In this document: one piece after another, positions 36,701 through 45,332 of the stretch
Layout of the letters: each line of letters opens with the position of its first letter
Numbering within the stretch: position 1 is the stretch's first letter
Assembly: GCA_023212695.1 (NCBI GenBank)
Contig: JALCCG010000003.1
Span: 124,001 to 188,000, forward strand
Source: Sporisorium sorghi
Lineage: Eukaryota; Basidiomycota; Ustilaginomycetes; Ustilaginales; Ustilaginaceae
Length of the DNA: 64,000 nt
Direction: 5' to 3'
Program-made: the position numbers and the translations under genes
Notes under the pieces: model-generated
Database searches by the model: none
What the model was told of the DNA's origin: nothing
Seen by the model: only the letters and a program-made list of their open reading frames with translations

Positions 36701-37019
36701 TATACTCCACCTCCGACATTGTCTCCATTTTCTTGGAGATCATTTCTGCGAATCCTTGATCCGTAACTGCCAGCACAACCCGCTCGGGTTTACCTACACT
36801 TGTGCCCAGACTTTCCCGGTCAAATCCGATTACCAGAGGGATTTTATAAGAACCGCATTTATCGCGGAACTTCTTTTTTGTATTATCTGAGGCGTCACCC
36901 GCCAGAATAACCAATTTTGCTTCAGAAGACCGGATGCCTTTGAGCACGATCTCATCTCCGGTAACCACCTTACCTGCCCTCATGGCCAGGCCGAGCTGAG
37001 AAAGCGCCCTATTCATCAT
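36693..37019 (-). CDS. ylxQ: L7Ae-family RNA-binding protein YlxQ
   Basis: A 108-residue L7Ae/L30e-fold protein that probably binds kink-turn [24 protein letters not shown] and [18 protein letters not shown] are the family core. I chose the first of two adjacent ATGs at 37019, with AGAG eight bases upstream; the frame is open to 37088 but that part overlaps ylxR. It overlaps ylxR by 11 bases and infB by eight, so all three are translationally coupled. Confidence 0.9.
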   Translation of the reverse strand: MMNRALSQLGLAMRAGKVVTGDEIVLKGIRSSEAKLVILAGDASDNTKKKFRDKCGSYKIPLVIGFDRESLGTSVGKPERVVLAVTDQGFAEMISKKMETMSEVEYIE

Positions 37020-37320
37020 CGGCAGCACTCTCTTTTGCAGCCAGGAATTCATCTTCAACCTTGATAAAATCCTGTGCCAACTGTTCATAGATCTCAGGTT
37101 TCACATGCTGTTTCAACGCTCGATCTAACGACTTATTTTTGTGTGCCAGCTTGAAGCAGGAAACTTTACCGCATAAATAAGCTCCCCGTCCCGACTTTTT
37201 GCCGGTGAGATCGATCAGGACGGCATCCTCAGGTGTCCTTACAATCCGGATAAGCTCTTTCTTCGGCATCATTTCCTGGCACGCTACACATTTGCGCAGT
37301 GGTATCTTTCTCTGTTTCAA
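37009..37320 (-). CDS. ylxR: YlxR/RnpM family RNA-binding protein (DUF448)
   Basis: A 103-residue DUF448 protein. RKIPLRKCVACQEMMPKKEL and GKKSGRGAYLC are the defining blocks. In B. subtilis the homologue binds the RNase P RNA and modulates its activity (RnpM). Two Cys pairs could bind a metal. Lies between nusA and ylxQ as in other Bacillota. Confidence 0.92.
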   Translation of the reverse strand: MKQRKIPLRKCVACQEMMPKKELIRIVRTPEDAVLIDLTGKKSGRGAYLCGKVSCFKLAHKNKSLDRALKQHVKPEIYEQLAQDFIKVEDEFLAAKESAADDE

Positions 37321-37345
37321 GACGACAACCCCCCGTCACTTGGAA

Positions 37346-38443
37346 TTAATCGACAGAGACGGAATCCTGGTGCATTTCACCAGATTGGGATTTCGGTCTG
37401 CCAAATTCCTGTTCCGCCTGACTTTCGCTCTTAATGTCAATCTTCCAGCCTGTCAGTTTCGCCGCAAGACGAGCATTCTGACCTTTGATTCCAATTGCAA
37501 GCGAAAGCTGATAATCCGGAACGATTACGCGTGCCATCTTCTCATCTTCAAATACCTGGACTTCAAGTACTTTGGATGGGCTGAGTGCATTGGCCACGTA
37601 CTCTTCAACTTCTTCGGAATAGCGTACGATGTCAATTTTTTCGCCGCGAAGCTCATTAACAATCGTCTGTACGCGCATACCTTTCGGTCCTACGCATGAG
37701 CCTACCGGATCGACTTCGTCGTTACGGGAATACACCGCAATTTTGGATCGGAATCCAGCTTCACGTGCAACCGAGCGAATTTCAACCACGCCATCAAAGA
37801 TTTCAGGCACTTCAAGCTCAAACAGGCGCTTCAACAGACCTGGATGCGTACGGGACAGCATAATCTGCGGACCCTTCGTTGTGTTCTCAACCTTGGTAAT
37901 GTACGCCTTGATCCGGTCGCCATGCTTAAACTTCTCGTTCGGCATGAGCTCGGTCAGCGGCAGCGCAGCTTCAATCTTGCCAAGATCAATGTAGATGTTG
38001 CGCATATCCTGACGCTGCAGCGTACCGGTTACAATGTCGTCTTCCTTGTCAATAAAAGCGCTGTAGATCAGGCCGCGTTCGGCTTCTCTAATGCGCTGGG
38101 TGACAACTTGCTTTGCCGTTTGAGCTGCGATCCGTCCGAAATCGCGAGGCGTAACCTCGATTTCCGCTATATCTTCAATCTGAAAATGCGGATTGATTTC
38201 CCGGGCTGCATGCAGTGAAATTTCTGTCCGCGGATCCAGAACCTCGTCCACAATCAGCTTCCGTGCAAACACCTTGATGACGCCCGTGTTACGATTCATA
38301 TCAACGCGGACATTCTGTGCTGTATTGAAATTGCGTTTGTAACTTGAGATCAGTGCCGCTTCAATGGCTTCAAACAGCACATCTTTGCTGATGCCCTTTT
38401 CTCTCTCCAACTCGTTCATCGCTTCAATAAAATCCATACTCAT
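37346..38443 (-). CDS. nusA: Transcription termination/antitermination protein NusA
   Basis: A 365-residue RNA-polymerase-binding factor: N-terminal domain 1-~125 (FIEAMNELEREKGISKDVLF), S1 domain ~130-200 (DIVTGTLQRQDMRNIYIDLG), then KH1 and KH2 (VDPVGSCVGPKGMRVQTIV; LSLAIGIKGQNARLAAKLTG). It lacks the proteobacterial acidic repeats, as is normal here. GGGGG lies 12 bases before the ATG at 38443; the ATG two codons later may be used instead. The leader hairpin upstream of rimP may be its own control point. Confidence 0.95.
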   Translation of the reverse strand: MSMDFIEAMNELEREKGISKDVLFEAIEAALISSYKRNFNTAQNVRVDMNRNTGVIKVFARKLIVDEVLDPRTEISLHAAREINPHFQIEDIAEIEVTPRDFGRIAAQTAKQVVTQRIREAERGLIYSAFIDKEDDIVTGTLQRQDMRNIYIDLGKIEAALPLTELMPNEKFKHGDRIKAYITKVENTTKGPQIMLSRTHPGLLKRLFELEVPEIFDGVVEIRSVAREAGFRSKIAVYSRNDEVDPVGSCVGPKGMRVQTIVNELRGEKIDIVRYSEEVEEYVANALSPSKVLEVQVFEDEKMARVIVPDYQLSLAIGIKGQNARLAAKLTGWKIDIKSESQAEQEFGRPKSQSGEMHQDSVSVD

Positions 38444-38475
38444 TGAAAATCGGTTCCCCCTTTCAAAACTTCCGT

Positions 38476-38937
38476 TTAAAAAATGATGGCCAATCTGGCA
38501 CTGGCTACTTTTGCATATGGAATGACGTACTGCTTCTTGACGGTTTGAATGACAAGCTCCTCGTTATCAAAGGATTCCAGTTTGCCTTCAAACTCTTTCA
38601 ATCCGTTAATCGGCTCGTATACGGTAACAAACACGTTCTTGCCAACAGACTTCGCAACATCCTCTTTCTTCTTCAGAGGACGTTCCGCGCCAGGAGAAGA
38701 GACTTCAAGAAAATAAGCTGTCGGAATCGGATCGTTCTCGTCCAGCTTCTGGCTCAAGTATTCACTGATCAAACCGCAATCGTCAATGTCAATGCCGCCG
38801 TCTTTGTCAACAAACACGCGCAGGAACCAGTTGCTTCCTTCCTTAACGTATTCCACATCTACCAGTTCAAAGCCGTGTTCATTCAAATACGGCTGCACCA
38901 TTTCTTCCACAGTCGTTTTAATCTTTGATGTGCTCAA
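38476..38937 (-). CDS. rimP: Ribosome maturation factor RimP
   Basis: A 153-residue RimP for 30S assembly. The N-terminal domain has [21 protein letters not shown]; the Sm-like C-terminal domain starts near 88 with [12 protein letters not shown] start with GGAGGTT six bases upstream. First gene of the nusA-infB operon, with a ~95-base leader. Confidence 0.95.
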   Translation of the reverse strand: MSTSKIKTTVEEMVQPYLNEHGFELVDVEYVKEGSNWFLRVFVDKDGGIDIDDCGLISEYLSQKLDENDPIPTAYFLEVSSPGAERPLKKKEDVAKSVGKNVFVTVYEPINGLKEFEGKLESFDNEELVIQTVKKQYVIPYAKVASARLAIIF

Positions 38938-38976
38938 AGAACATAACCTCCAACTTCATTTCCTATATACCAAAGA

Positions 38977-39004
38977 GTAAAGAGTGGGTTGCCCCACTCT
39001 TTAC
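38977..39004 (-). promoter_or_regulatory. Leader hairpin (candidate attenuator) of the rimP-nusA operon
   Basis: GTAAAGAGTGGG and CCCACTCTTTAC form a perfect 12-bp stem with a four-base loop. It lies between the promoter at 39037-39065 and the rimP start, so it is transcribed in the leader. The following TCTTTGG is a poor U-tract, the kind of weak terminator that needs NusA. B. subtilis is known to control this operon by NusA-dependent termination in the leader. Confidence 0.7.
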
Positions 39005-39036
39005 ACAACGGTTTTATCTCCATGATTACCAAAAAA

Positions 39037-39065
39037 ATTATAACATAGTCTGGTAATAGTGACAA
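39037..39065 (-). promoter_or_regulatory. Strong sigma-A promoter of the rimP-nusA-infB operon
   Basis: TTGTCA (39060-39065), exactly 17 bases, and TGTTATAAT (perfect extended -10, TATAAT at 39037-39042) on the minus strand. This is the best vegetative promoter in the window. Confidence 0.85.
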
Positions 39066-39068
39066 GTA

Positions 39069-39093
39069 TGACTCCTTGACTGTCAAGGCGTCA
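39069..39093. repeat. Quasi-palindrome just upstream of the nusA-operon promoter
   Basis: TGAC-CCTTGAC and GTCAAGG-GTCA form a 25-base inverted repeat with three unpaired positions, ending four bases before the -35 box. It could be the polC terminator stem without a U-run, or an operator. Confidence 0.5.
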
Positions 39094-39116
39094 TGGCAAT
39101 TAAAGAATGACAAGAA

Positions 39117-42100
39117 TTAGAACAATGATAACTGATTACTCTCCGGCAGACCACGGAAGCAGCCCATCTGGGTTAACAGCTCCACCGCGGTTTTACTCGC
39201 CTTCGATTTTTGCTGGAAATCCTCAATGGAGAGGAACTCGCCGAATTCCCTCGCGGCGGCAATGTTGCGGGCCGCGTTATCCCCGATCCCCTGCAAGGCC
39301 GAGAATGGCGGAATGAGTGAATTTCCATCCACCTTGAATCTTAGCGCATCCGACTGATAGAGGTCGATATTCTTAAAGCTGAATCCCCTTGCGGTCATTT
39401 CCAGCGCCATCTCCAAAATCGGCAGCATTCCTTTTTCCTTCGGACTCGCTCCAAAACCCAGCTGCTCGATCTCTTCAATGCGCCGGTATATCGCTTCATA
39501 GCCCTGGCAGCATAATTCAATGTCAAAATCCTCGGCACGTACCGAGAAGTACGTTGCGTAATATTCAATCGGATAATACAGCTTGAAGTAAGCCGTTCGC
39601 ACCGCTGAAATAACATATGCGGCGGCGTGGGCTTTGGGGAACATGTACTGGATTTTGAGACAGGAATCAATGTACCACTGCGGCACTTTGCATCTCTTCA
39701 TCTCGTCGATCCATTCCTGCGACAGCCCCCGGCCTTTACGCACGCTTTCCGTGATCTTAAATGCGAGGCTTGCGTCCATACCGGCCTTATAGATCAGAAA
39801 TAACATGATATCGTCACGACAGCCGATTACGGTTTTGATGTTGCATGTGCCATTCTTGATTAACTCCTGGGCATTGCCAAGCCAAACGCCGGTCCCGTGG
39901 GACAGGCCCGAAATTTGCAATAAGTCGGCAAAACTCGATGGCTGGGATTCAACCAGCATCTGGCGAACGAATTTTGTCCCCATCTCCGGAACACCGAATG
40001 TAGCCACAGGCGAGCGTATTTGCTCTGGCCTTACACCCAGGGATTCCGTGGAGTTGAACATACTCATGACCTTCGGATCATTCATCGGAATGGTGGTTGG
40101 ATCCACCCCGGTCAAATCCTGAAGCATTCTCATCATGGTCGGATCATCGTGACCGAGTATATCCAGCTTGAGAAGATTCGCCTCAAAGGCATGATAGTCA
40201 AAATGCGTTGTTTTCCACTCGGCGTTGACGTCATCCGCCGGAAATTGCACAGGCGTTATCTCTTCCACCTCGATATAATCCGGTACAACAACAATCCCGC
40301 CGGGATGCTGACCTGTGCTCCGCTTAACGCCGGTACAGCCTGACGCAAGCCGGTTCAATTCCGCACCGCGCCAGCGCTTGTTGTTGTGCTCCTCATACTT
40401 CTTGGCAAAACCAAAAGCCGTCTTTTCTGCCACGGTACCGATGGTGCCGGCACGGAATACATTCTTCTCACCAAACATCTCCTTGGTGAAATTATGGGCA
40501 AGCGGCTGATATTCACCGGAGAAGTTCAAGTCAATATCGGGAACCTTGTCCCCTTTGAAACCGAGGAACGTTTCGAAAGGTATATCCTGTCCCTCGCCTT
40601 TCATCATGTTTCCGCACTCCGGACATGCTTTGTCGGGCAAATCGAAACCGCTCGGCACGCTGCCGTCCAGGAACCATTCGCTATGCTTGCAATCACTATT
40701 GATGCAAATATAATGAGCAGGGAGCGGGTTAACCTCGGATATGCCAAGGAATGTGGCAACAACGGAAGAGCCTACCGATCCCCGCGAGCCTACCAAATAG
40801 CCGTCCCGGTTCGATTTTTTAACCAGTTTCTCGGAAATCAGATAGTTCGCTGAGAAACCGTATTTGATAATCGGCTCCAGTTCTTTCTCCAGCCGCGCGA
40901 CCACGACTTCAGGCAAGTTCTCCCCATAGATCGACTTGGCCGTATCGTAGCAAGTGTTACGAATCTCTTCATCCGCACCCTCAAGGATTGGAGTAAACAG
41001 TTTATCCGGGAATAACTCTAATTCTTCAAAGCGGTCCGCGAGCTCGTTCGTGTTAGTCACAACAACCTCATAACATTTGCTCTGACCCAAGAACTCGAAT
41101 TCCTCCAGCATCTCTTCCGTGGTCCGGAAATGGGCATCCGGCTTGCGCAAATCCTTGAGCGGGCTGAAACCGGTAATGCCATGAATGGTAATATCCCGAA
41201 ACAGCTTGTCCCGTGGTTCGAGATAATGCACATTCCCTGTAGCAATGACCGGCTTGTTCAGCTTCTCCCCGATGCGTACGATTTTGGAAATCGCCGTTTT
41301 AATCTCTTCGGGGCTGCCGACCAGTCCCTTATCCACGAGGTGCATGTACATCGTCAAAGGCTGAATCTCCAGAACATCGTAGAAATCTGCGATTTCTTCG
41401 GCCTCCTCCTCCGTCTTGTTCAGCACCGTTTCGAAGAACTCTCCCTTTTCACAGCCGGACAGCACGAGCAACCCATCCCGCATCTCTTGAAGTTTGGATT
41501 TAGGGATGCAGGGCACGCGCTTGAAATATTGGGTATGGGACATGGAGACCAGCTTGTACAGGTTTTTCTTGCCAGTCATGTTCAGTGCATAAATACCGCA
41601 GTGGAATGGACGCGTGTTGGACAGATCTGTCCCAACATAATCGTTAAGGCGGTCCAGCATTTTGACGCCTTTTGTTTTTTCCACATCGCCAAGCAGTCCG
41701 TTCAGAATTCCTGCCAGCGCAACTGTATCATCAATCGCACGGTGATGGCTCTCCAGTAGAACCTTATACTTGTCAGCCATGGTGTTAAGACGGTGATTCT
41801 TGAGTCCCGGATGCACAAGACGGGCCAGCTCCAGCGTATCCAGATACGGATTGTCCAGGGTATCCATGCCTGCATTCTTCAATGCAGCCTGAATGAAGCC
41901 CATATCAAATCGCGCATTATGCGCCACGAGCACGGCATCGCCTACGAAATCCACAAACTCTTTGAGCACCGGCTCCAGCTCGGGGGCATTCTTAACCATA
42001 TCGTCATTGATGTTGGTCAATTGCTGGATGTGATACGGAATTCTCTCGTGCGGGTTCACAAAGGTAGCGTACCGGTCAATCTCTTTACCTTCGTTCATTT

Positions 42101-43433
42101 TAACGGCTGCAAGCTCGATGATTTTATTTGCGGTGATGGACAAACCAGTAGTCTCAATATCAAACACCACATAAGTCGCACTGCTGAGTTCAATCGGCTG
42201 TGCCTGTTCCACGATGTTGACGGCATCATTCACAACATTGGCCTCGATGCCGTACATCATTTTGATCCCGTGTTTCTTGGCATTCTTGGCTGCATCGGGA
42301 TAACACTGAACACCGCCGTGATCGCTTACGGCAATGGCTTTATGGCCCCAACTGGCCGCTGTCTTGATATACCGGTCGATCGGCGTGACGGCATCCATGG
42401 TGCTCATCGTGGTGTGAAGGTGGAATTCCACCCGCTTCTCGGGTGCATTATCCTTCCGGCTCGGGGGAGAAGGCACCTCTCCCAGATCCGACGGAATCAT
42501 AACAAGTTCCGGTACCTGCATGAAGCGGTCATATTCCACACGTCCGCGCGCCTTCACCCACTTGCCGTTTTCAAGCAGGCTCAATACCTTAAGTTCATCC
42601 TTCGTCTTGCCAAACATTTTCATTTGCAAGGAATCACTGAAATCTGTCAGATAGAATGTGAATAACGTACTGCCGTTGCGAAGCTCCTTACGATCCAATC
42701 CGAAGATGGTCCCCTGAATCGTAATTTTCTTCTCTTCGTCTTGGATATCCTGGAGCGGAACCGGCTGATCCTTGATATCATACCCGACCTGCAGCCGAAC
42801 CGCGCCCTCTTCCTCATCCTCCGCATCCAGCTCAGCTTCCATGCTGCTCATGATCTGCTCGATGACCTCGCGCTCTTCCTCGCGCTTCTTCTGCTCGAAC
42901 TCCTCATAAGCCGCCTGACCGTTATCTCCAACCTGCATTTTCACACGCAGCGTCAGATCAAAGTATTGTCCGAAGAAACGGGTAATGGCTGCATCGATCT
43001 GCTTCTTGCGGGCAAGCTCAAGTGACATGCCGTCCGACATGGAGAGAAGGACTTGTCCATCCTCCACCTCATGTTTGGCCCTTGTCATCCACCCATTCAC
43101 CGAAGGAATTTCCCGATGGGCCCATTCCAAAAACAAACTCCAGTACTCTTGCACGATATCTGCTTCAGGAACGCTGCTCCCATACCGGAATACAAATTTG
43201 ATCTTGGCGATATGGCTCATCTTCTCCTGAATCCTCAGACAGAATGTACGGTAGACCTCGGACGGAACCAAGGTGTCCTTAAGAACGGTTATTCTCCAGT
43301 CCTTGCTCGCCCGGCTTGTCTCTACTTGCTCAATCACGCCATCCAAAAAATAGGGTTCCACCAGATTGGCCGGAACTTCTCCCTGCTTCATCAGCAGTTC
43401 AAATCGCTTCCTTTTATCTTCTGTTGTGCCCAT
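39117..43433 (-). CDS. polC: DNA polymerase III alpha subunit, Gram-positive PolC
   Basis: A 1438-residue replicative polymerase. OB-fold region ~230-320; PHP domain split around the exonuclease, starting HLHTTMSTMDAV near 336; DEDDh proofreading exonuclease with VVFDIETTGL near 420; the PHP remainder and polymerase palm, with DIDLNFSGEYQ (two catalytic Asp) and the FRAGTIGTVAEKTAFGF region; C-terminal helix-hairpin-helix LQGIGDNAARNIAAA. Length equals that of B. subtilis PolC. The ATG at 43433 has GGGAGGG upstream; an open frame to 43565 is not part of the protein. Confidence 0.96.
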   Translation of the reverse strand: MGTTEDKRKRFELLMKQGEVPANLVEPYFLDGVIEQVETSRASKDWRITVLKDTLVPSEVYRTFCLRIQEKMSHIAKIKFVFRYGSSVPEADIVQEYWSLFLEWAHREIPSVNGWMTRAKHEVEDGQVLLSMSDGMSLELARKKQIDAAITRFFGQYFDLTLRVKMQVGDNGQAAYEEFEQKKREEEREVIEQIMSSMEAELDAEDEEEGAVRLQVGYDIKDQPVPLQDIQDEEKKITIQGTIFGLDRKELRNGSTLFTFYLTDFSDSLQMKMFGKTKDELKVLSLLENGKWVKARGRVEYDRFMQVPELVMIPSDLGEVPSPPSRKDNAPEKRVEFHLHTTMSTMDAVTPIDRYIKTAASWGHKAIAVSDHGGVQCYPDAAKNAKKHGIKMMYGIEANVVNDAVNIVEQAQPIELSSATYVVFDIETTGLSITANKIIELAAVKMNEGKEIDRYATFVNPHERIPYHIQQLTNINDDMVKNAPELEPVLKEFVDFVGDAVLVAHNARFDMGFIQAALKNAGMDTLDNPYLDTLELARLVHPGLKNHRLNTMADKYKVLLESHHRAIDDTVALAGILNGLLGDVEKTKGVKMLDRLNDYVGTDLSNTRPFHCGIYALNMTGKKNLYKLVSMSHTQYFKRVPCIPKSKLQEMRDGLLVLSGCEKGEFFETVLNKTEEEAEEIADFYDVLEIQPLTMYMHLVDKGLVGSPEEIKTAISKIVRIGEKLNKPVIATGNVHYLEPRDKLFRDITIHGITGFSPLKDLRKPDAHFRTTEEMLEEFEFLGQSKCYEVVVTNTNELADRFEELELFPDKLFTPILEGADEEIRNTCYDTAKSIYGENLPEVVVARLEKELEPIIKYGFSANYLISEKLVKKSNRDGYLVGSRGSVGSSVVATFLGISEVNPLPAHYICINSDCKHSEWFLDGSVPSGFDLPDKACPECGNMMKGEGQDIPFETFLGFKGDKVPDIDLNFSGEYQPLAHNFTKEMFGEKNVFRAGTIGTVAEKTAFGFAKKYEEHNNKRWRGAELNRLASGCTGVKRSTGQHPGGIVVVPDYIEVEEITPVQFPADDVNAEWKTTHFDYHAFEANLLKLDILGHDDPTMMRMLQDLTGVDPTTIPMNDPKVMSMFNSTESLGVRPEQIRSPVATFGVPEMGTKFVRQMLVESQPSSFADLLQISGLSHGTGVWLGNAQELIKNGTCNIKTVIGCRDDIMLFLIYKAGMDASLAFKITESVRKGRGLSQEWIDEMKRCKVPQWYIDSCLKIQYMFPKAHAAAYVISAVRTAYFKLYYPIEYYATYFSVRAEDFDIELCCQGYEAIYRRIEEIEQLGFGASPKEKGMLPILEMALEMTARGFSFKNIDLYQSDALRFKVDGNSLIPPFSALQGIGDNAARNIAAAREFGEFLSIEDFQQKSKASKTAVELLTQMGCFRGLPESNQLSLF

Positions 43434-43664
43434 GGTTCCCTCCCCCTGCAATGCACAAAAACTATAAAAATTCTTCTCCCAGCATACATTCTCAGAAAAA
43501 AACAGAATAAAGCCTCCGCCGGCAGCACCCATTCGTCCTGCTCCAATAAAGAGAGCGTCCGCCATACTGCCATCCGGAAGCTTACTCCAGATGATGAACT
43601 CCGGGACTTGACGAAGGCCCTGCCTTCGCCGAACCTATCCCGCTGAATTCATAATATCGATATA

Positions 43665-45122
43665 CTAGTACGCTCTGGCGAACAAAACAGTATGCTTCGC
43701 AGCTTCACCACATACGAGGCACTTGGTTTTCTTCTCAGCCGGTTCAAAAGGAATATTTCGGCTTGTAGCACCGGTTTCTTGTTTCACCGTATCTTCACAA
43801 GCTTCCGATCCGCACCAACCTGCCAATGTAAAGCCGCGTTTCTCTTCCATGCTGTCTTTCATTTCATCCAGTGTCTCTACCGAATAGAAATGGTCTTCAC
43901 GGAACTGCTTCGCACGCTCAAACATTTCTTGGTGCACCTGCTCCAGCATGTTCTGCACTTCCTGCGTCAGGTTTGCCTGCTCTACTATTTTCTTCTCACC
44001 CGTAATGCGTGAGACCAGCACGCAGACGCCATTCTCCATGTCACGCGGTCCAATCTCCAAACGTACCGGTACTCCGCGCATTTCATATTCATTAAATTTC
44101 CAGCCTGGACGCACATCCGGATTGTCATCAACCCGCACACGAATACCGGCGGACTTCAGTTCACGGAACAGCTCGTCCGTACGTCCTACAACAGCCTCTC
44201 TTGTCTTCGGAGGACCAATCGGGATCATGATTACTTGAGTCGGTGCGACTTTAGGAGGAAGCACCAAGCCCCGGTCATCCCCATGGACCATAATGAGGGA
44301 ACCGATCAGACGTGTGCTGACACCCCAGGAAGTGGTATGTGCATATTCCAATGTATTTTCACGGTTCAAATATTGAATTTCAAAGGCTTGCGAGAAATTG
44401 GTGCCCATGTAGTGAGAGGTACCCGCTTGAACAGCCCGTCCGTCCTTCATCATCGCTTCGATGGAGAACGTATCAACGGCTCCTGCAAATTTCTCCGAAG
44501 GAGTCTTCTGCCCTTTAATGACCGGAATCGCAAGATAATCCTCCACAAACTGCTGGTAGATATCGAGCATTTGCATAGTTTCCCCTCTGGCTTCCACTTC
44601 CGTCTCGTGAGCGGTGTGGCCTTCCTGCCATAAAAACTCACTTGTACGCAGGAACGGCAATGTGCGTTTTTCCCAGCGTACCACGTTCGCCCACTGGTTA
44701 ATCAGCACAGGGAGATCACGATAGGATTGAATCCATTTGGAGTACATATGCCCAAACATCGTCTCCGAAGTCGGACGGATAGCCAGACGTTCTTCAAGCT
44801 TCTCGCCAGCTGCTTCCGTTACCCAAGGCAGCTCAGGGTTAAAGCCTTCGACATGCTCCTTTTCCTTCTGGAAAAAGCTCTCGGGAATAAAAAGAGGGAA
44901 GTAGGCGTTCCGGTGTCCCGTTGCCTTAAAGCGACGGTCCAACTCTGCTTGAATATGCTCCCAAATTTCATAACCGTCCGGTTTGAAAACGATACATCCT
45001 CTGACTGGAGAATAATCCATCAAGTCGGCTTTTTTGATGACATCGATATACCAGCGCGAGAAATCTTCCCCTTGCGGCGTGATCTCTGTCACGAATTGTT
45101 TATCCTTCGATTCCTTAGACAT
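43665..45122 (-). CDS. proS: Prolyl-tRNA synthetase, archaeal/eukaryal-type (ProS family I, no editing insert)
   Basis: A 485-residue class II synthetase. Motif 2 reads LRTSEFLWQEGHTAH and motif 3 GVSTRLIGSLIMVHGDDRG. The C-terminus has a zinc-type domain (GWCGSEAC and KCLVCG) and ends in RAY, all hallmarks of the archaeal/eukaryal-like group. It lacks the ~180-residue editing insertion of bacterial ProRS, which is ~565 residues long in B. subtilis at the same place. So proS here keeps the syntenic slot but belongs to another family branch. ATG with GGGAGGA upstream; no T-box was seen. Confidence 0.93.
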   Translation of the reverse strand: MSKESKDKQFVTEITPQGEDFSRWYIDVIKKADLMDYSPVRGCIVFKPDGYEIWEHIQAELDRRFKATGHRNAYFPLFIPESFFQKEKEHVEGFNPELPWVTEAAGEKLEERLAIRPTSETMFGHMYSKWIQSYRDLPVLINQWANVVRWEKRTLPFLRTSEFLWQEGHTAHETEVEARGETMQMLDIYQQFVEDYLAIPVIKGQKTPSEKFAGAVDTFSIEAMMKDGRAVQAGTSHYMGTNFSQAFEIQYLNRENTLEYAHTTSWGVSTRLIGSLIMVHGDDRGLVLPPKVAPTQVIMIPIGPPKTREAVVGRTDELFRELKSAGIRVRVDDNPDVRPGWKFNEYEMRGVPVRLEIGPRDMENGVCVLVSRITGEKKIVEQANLTQEVQNMLEQVHQEMFERAKQFREDHFYSVETLDEMKDSMEEKRGFTLAGWCGSEACEDTVKQETGATSRNIPFEPAEKKTKCLVCGEAAKHTVLFARAY

Positions 45123-45287
45123 ATAAATCGTGTTCCTCCCATTAATAAAAACGCGTGGTCTTTCGCTCCTGATTCAGGGGCTTGACTTACGTTATTTTGG
45201 CAATATGTGTGAGCAAGCCGACATTGAAGTCAGCCTTGTTTAATTGTAAAAATATGTCCTGCACTAGGATTCTCCCCGAAATAGAAA

Positions 45288-45327
45288 AGGTACGGCTCTG
45301 ATGCGGCTGGCGCACCGAGCCGTACCT
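45288..45327 (-). terminator. Terminator after rseP
   Basis: AGGTACGGCTC pairs perfectly with GAGCCGTACCT around an 18-base loop, followed by TTTTCTATTTC on the minus strand. Confidence 0.88.
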
Positions 45328-45332
45328 GGGGT

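Noticed and set aside
41793..42665. 290-codon plus-strand open frame opposite polC, and similar long plus-strand frames opposite ymfH (4315-5082), infB (35489-36118) and spoIIIE (14114-14893)
   Set aside because: Each lies wholly or almost wholly antisense to a well-supported gene, has low-complexity or Cys/His/Ser-rich composition and no ribosome site; they arise from codon bias on the coding strand.
43434..43664. Gene in the gap between proS and polC
   Set aside because: Only an upstream extension of the polC frame without ribosome site and a small CGAAGGC/GCCTTCG hairpin are present; nothing else is supported.
45123..45287. Possible T-box leader before proS
   Set aside because: No T-box consensus or terminator/antiterminator pair was seen in the ~165 bases between the rseP terminator and proS.
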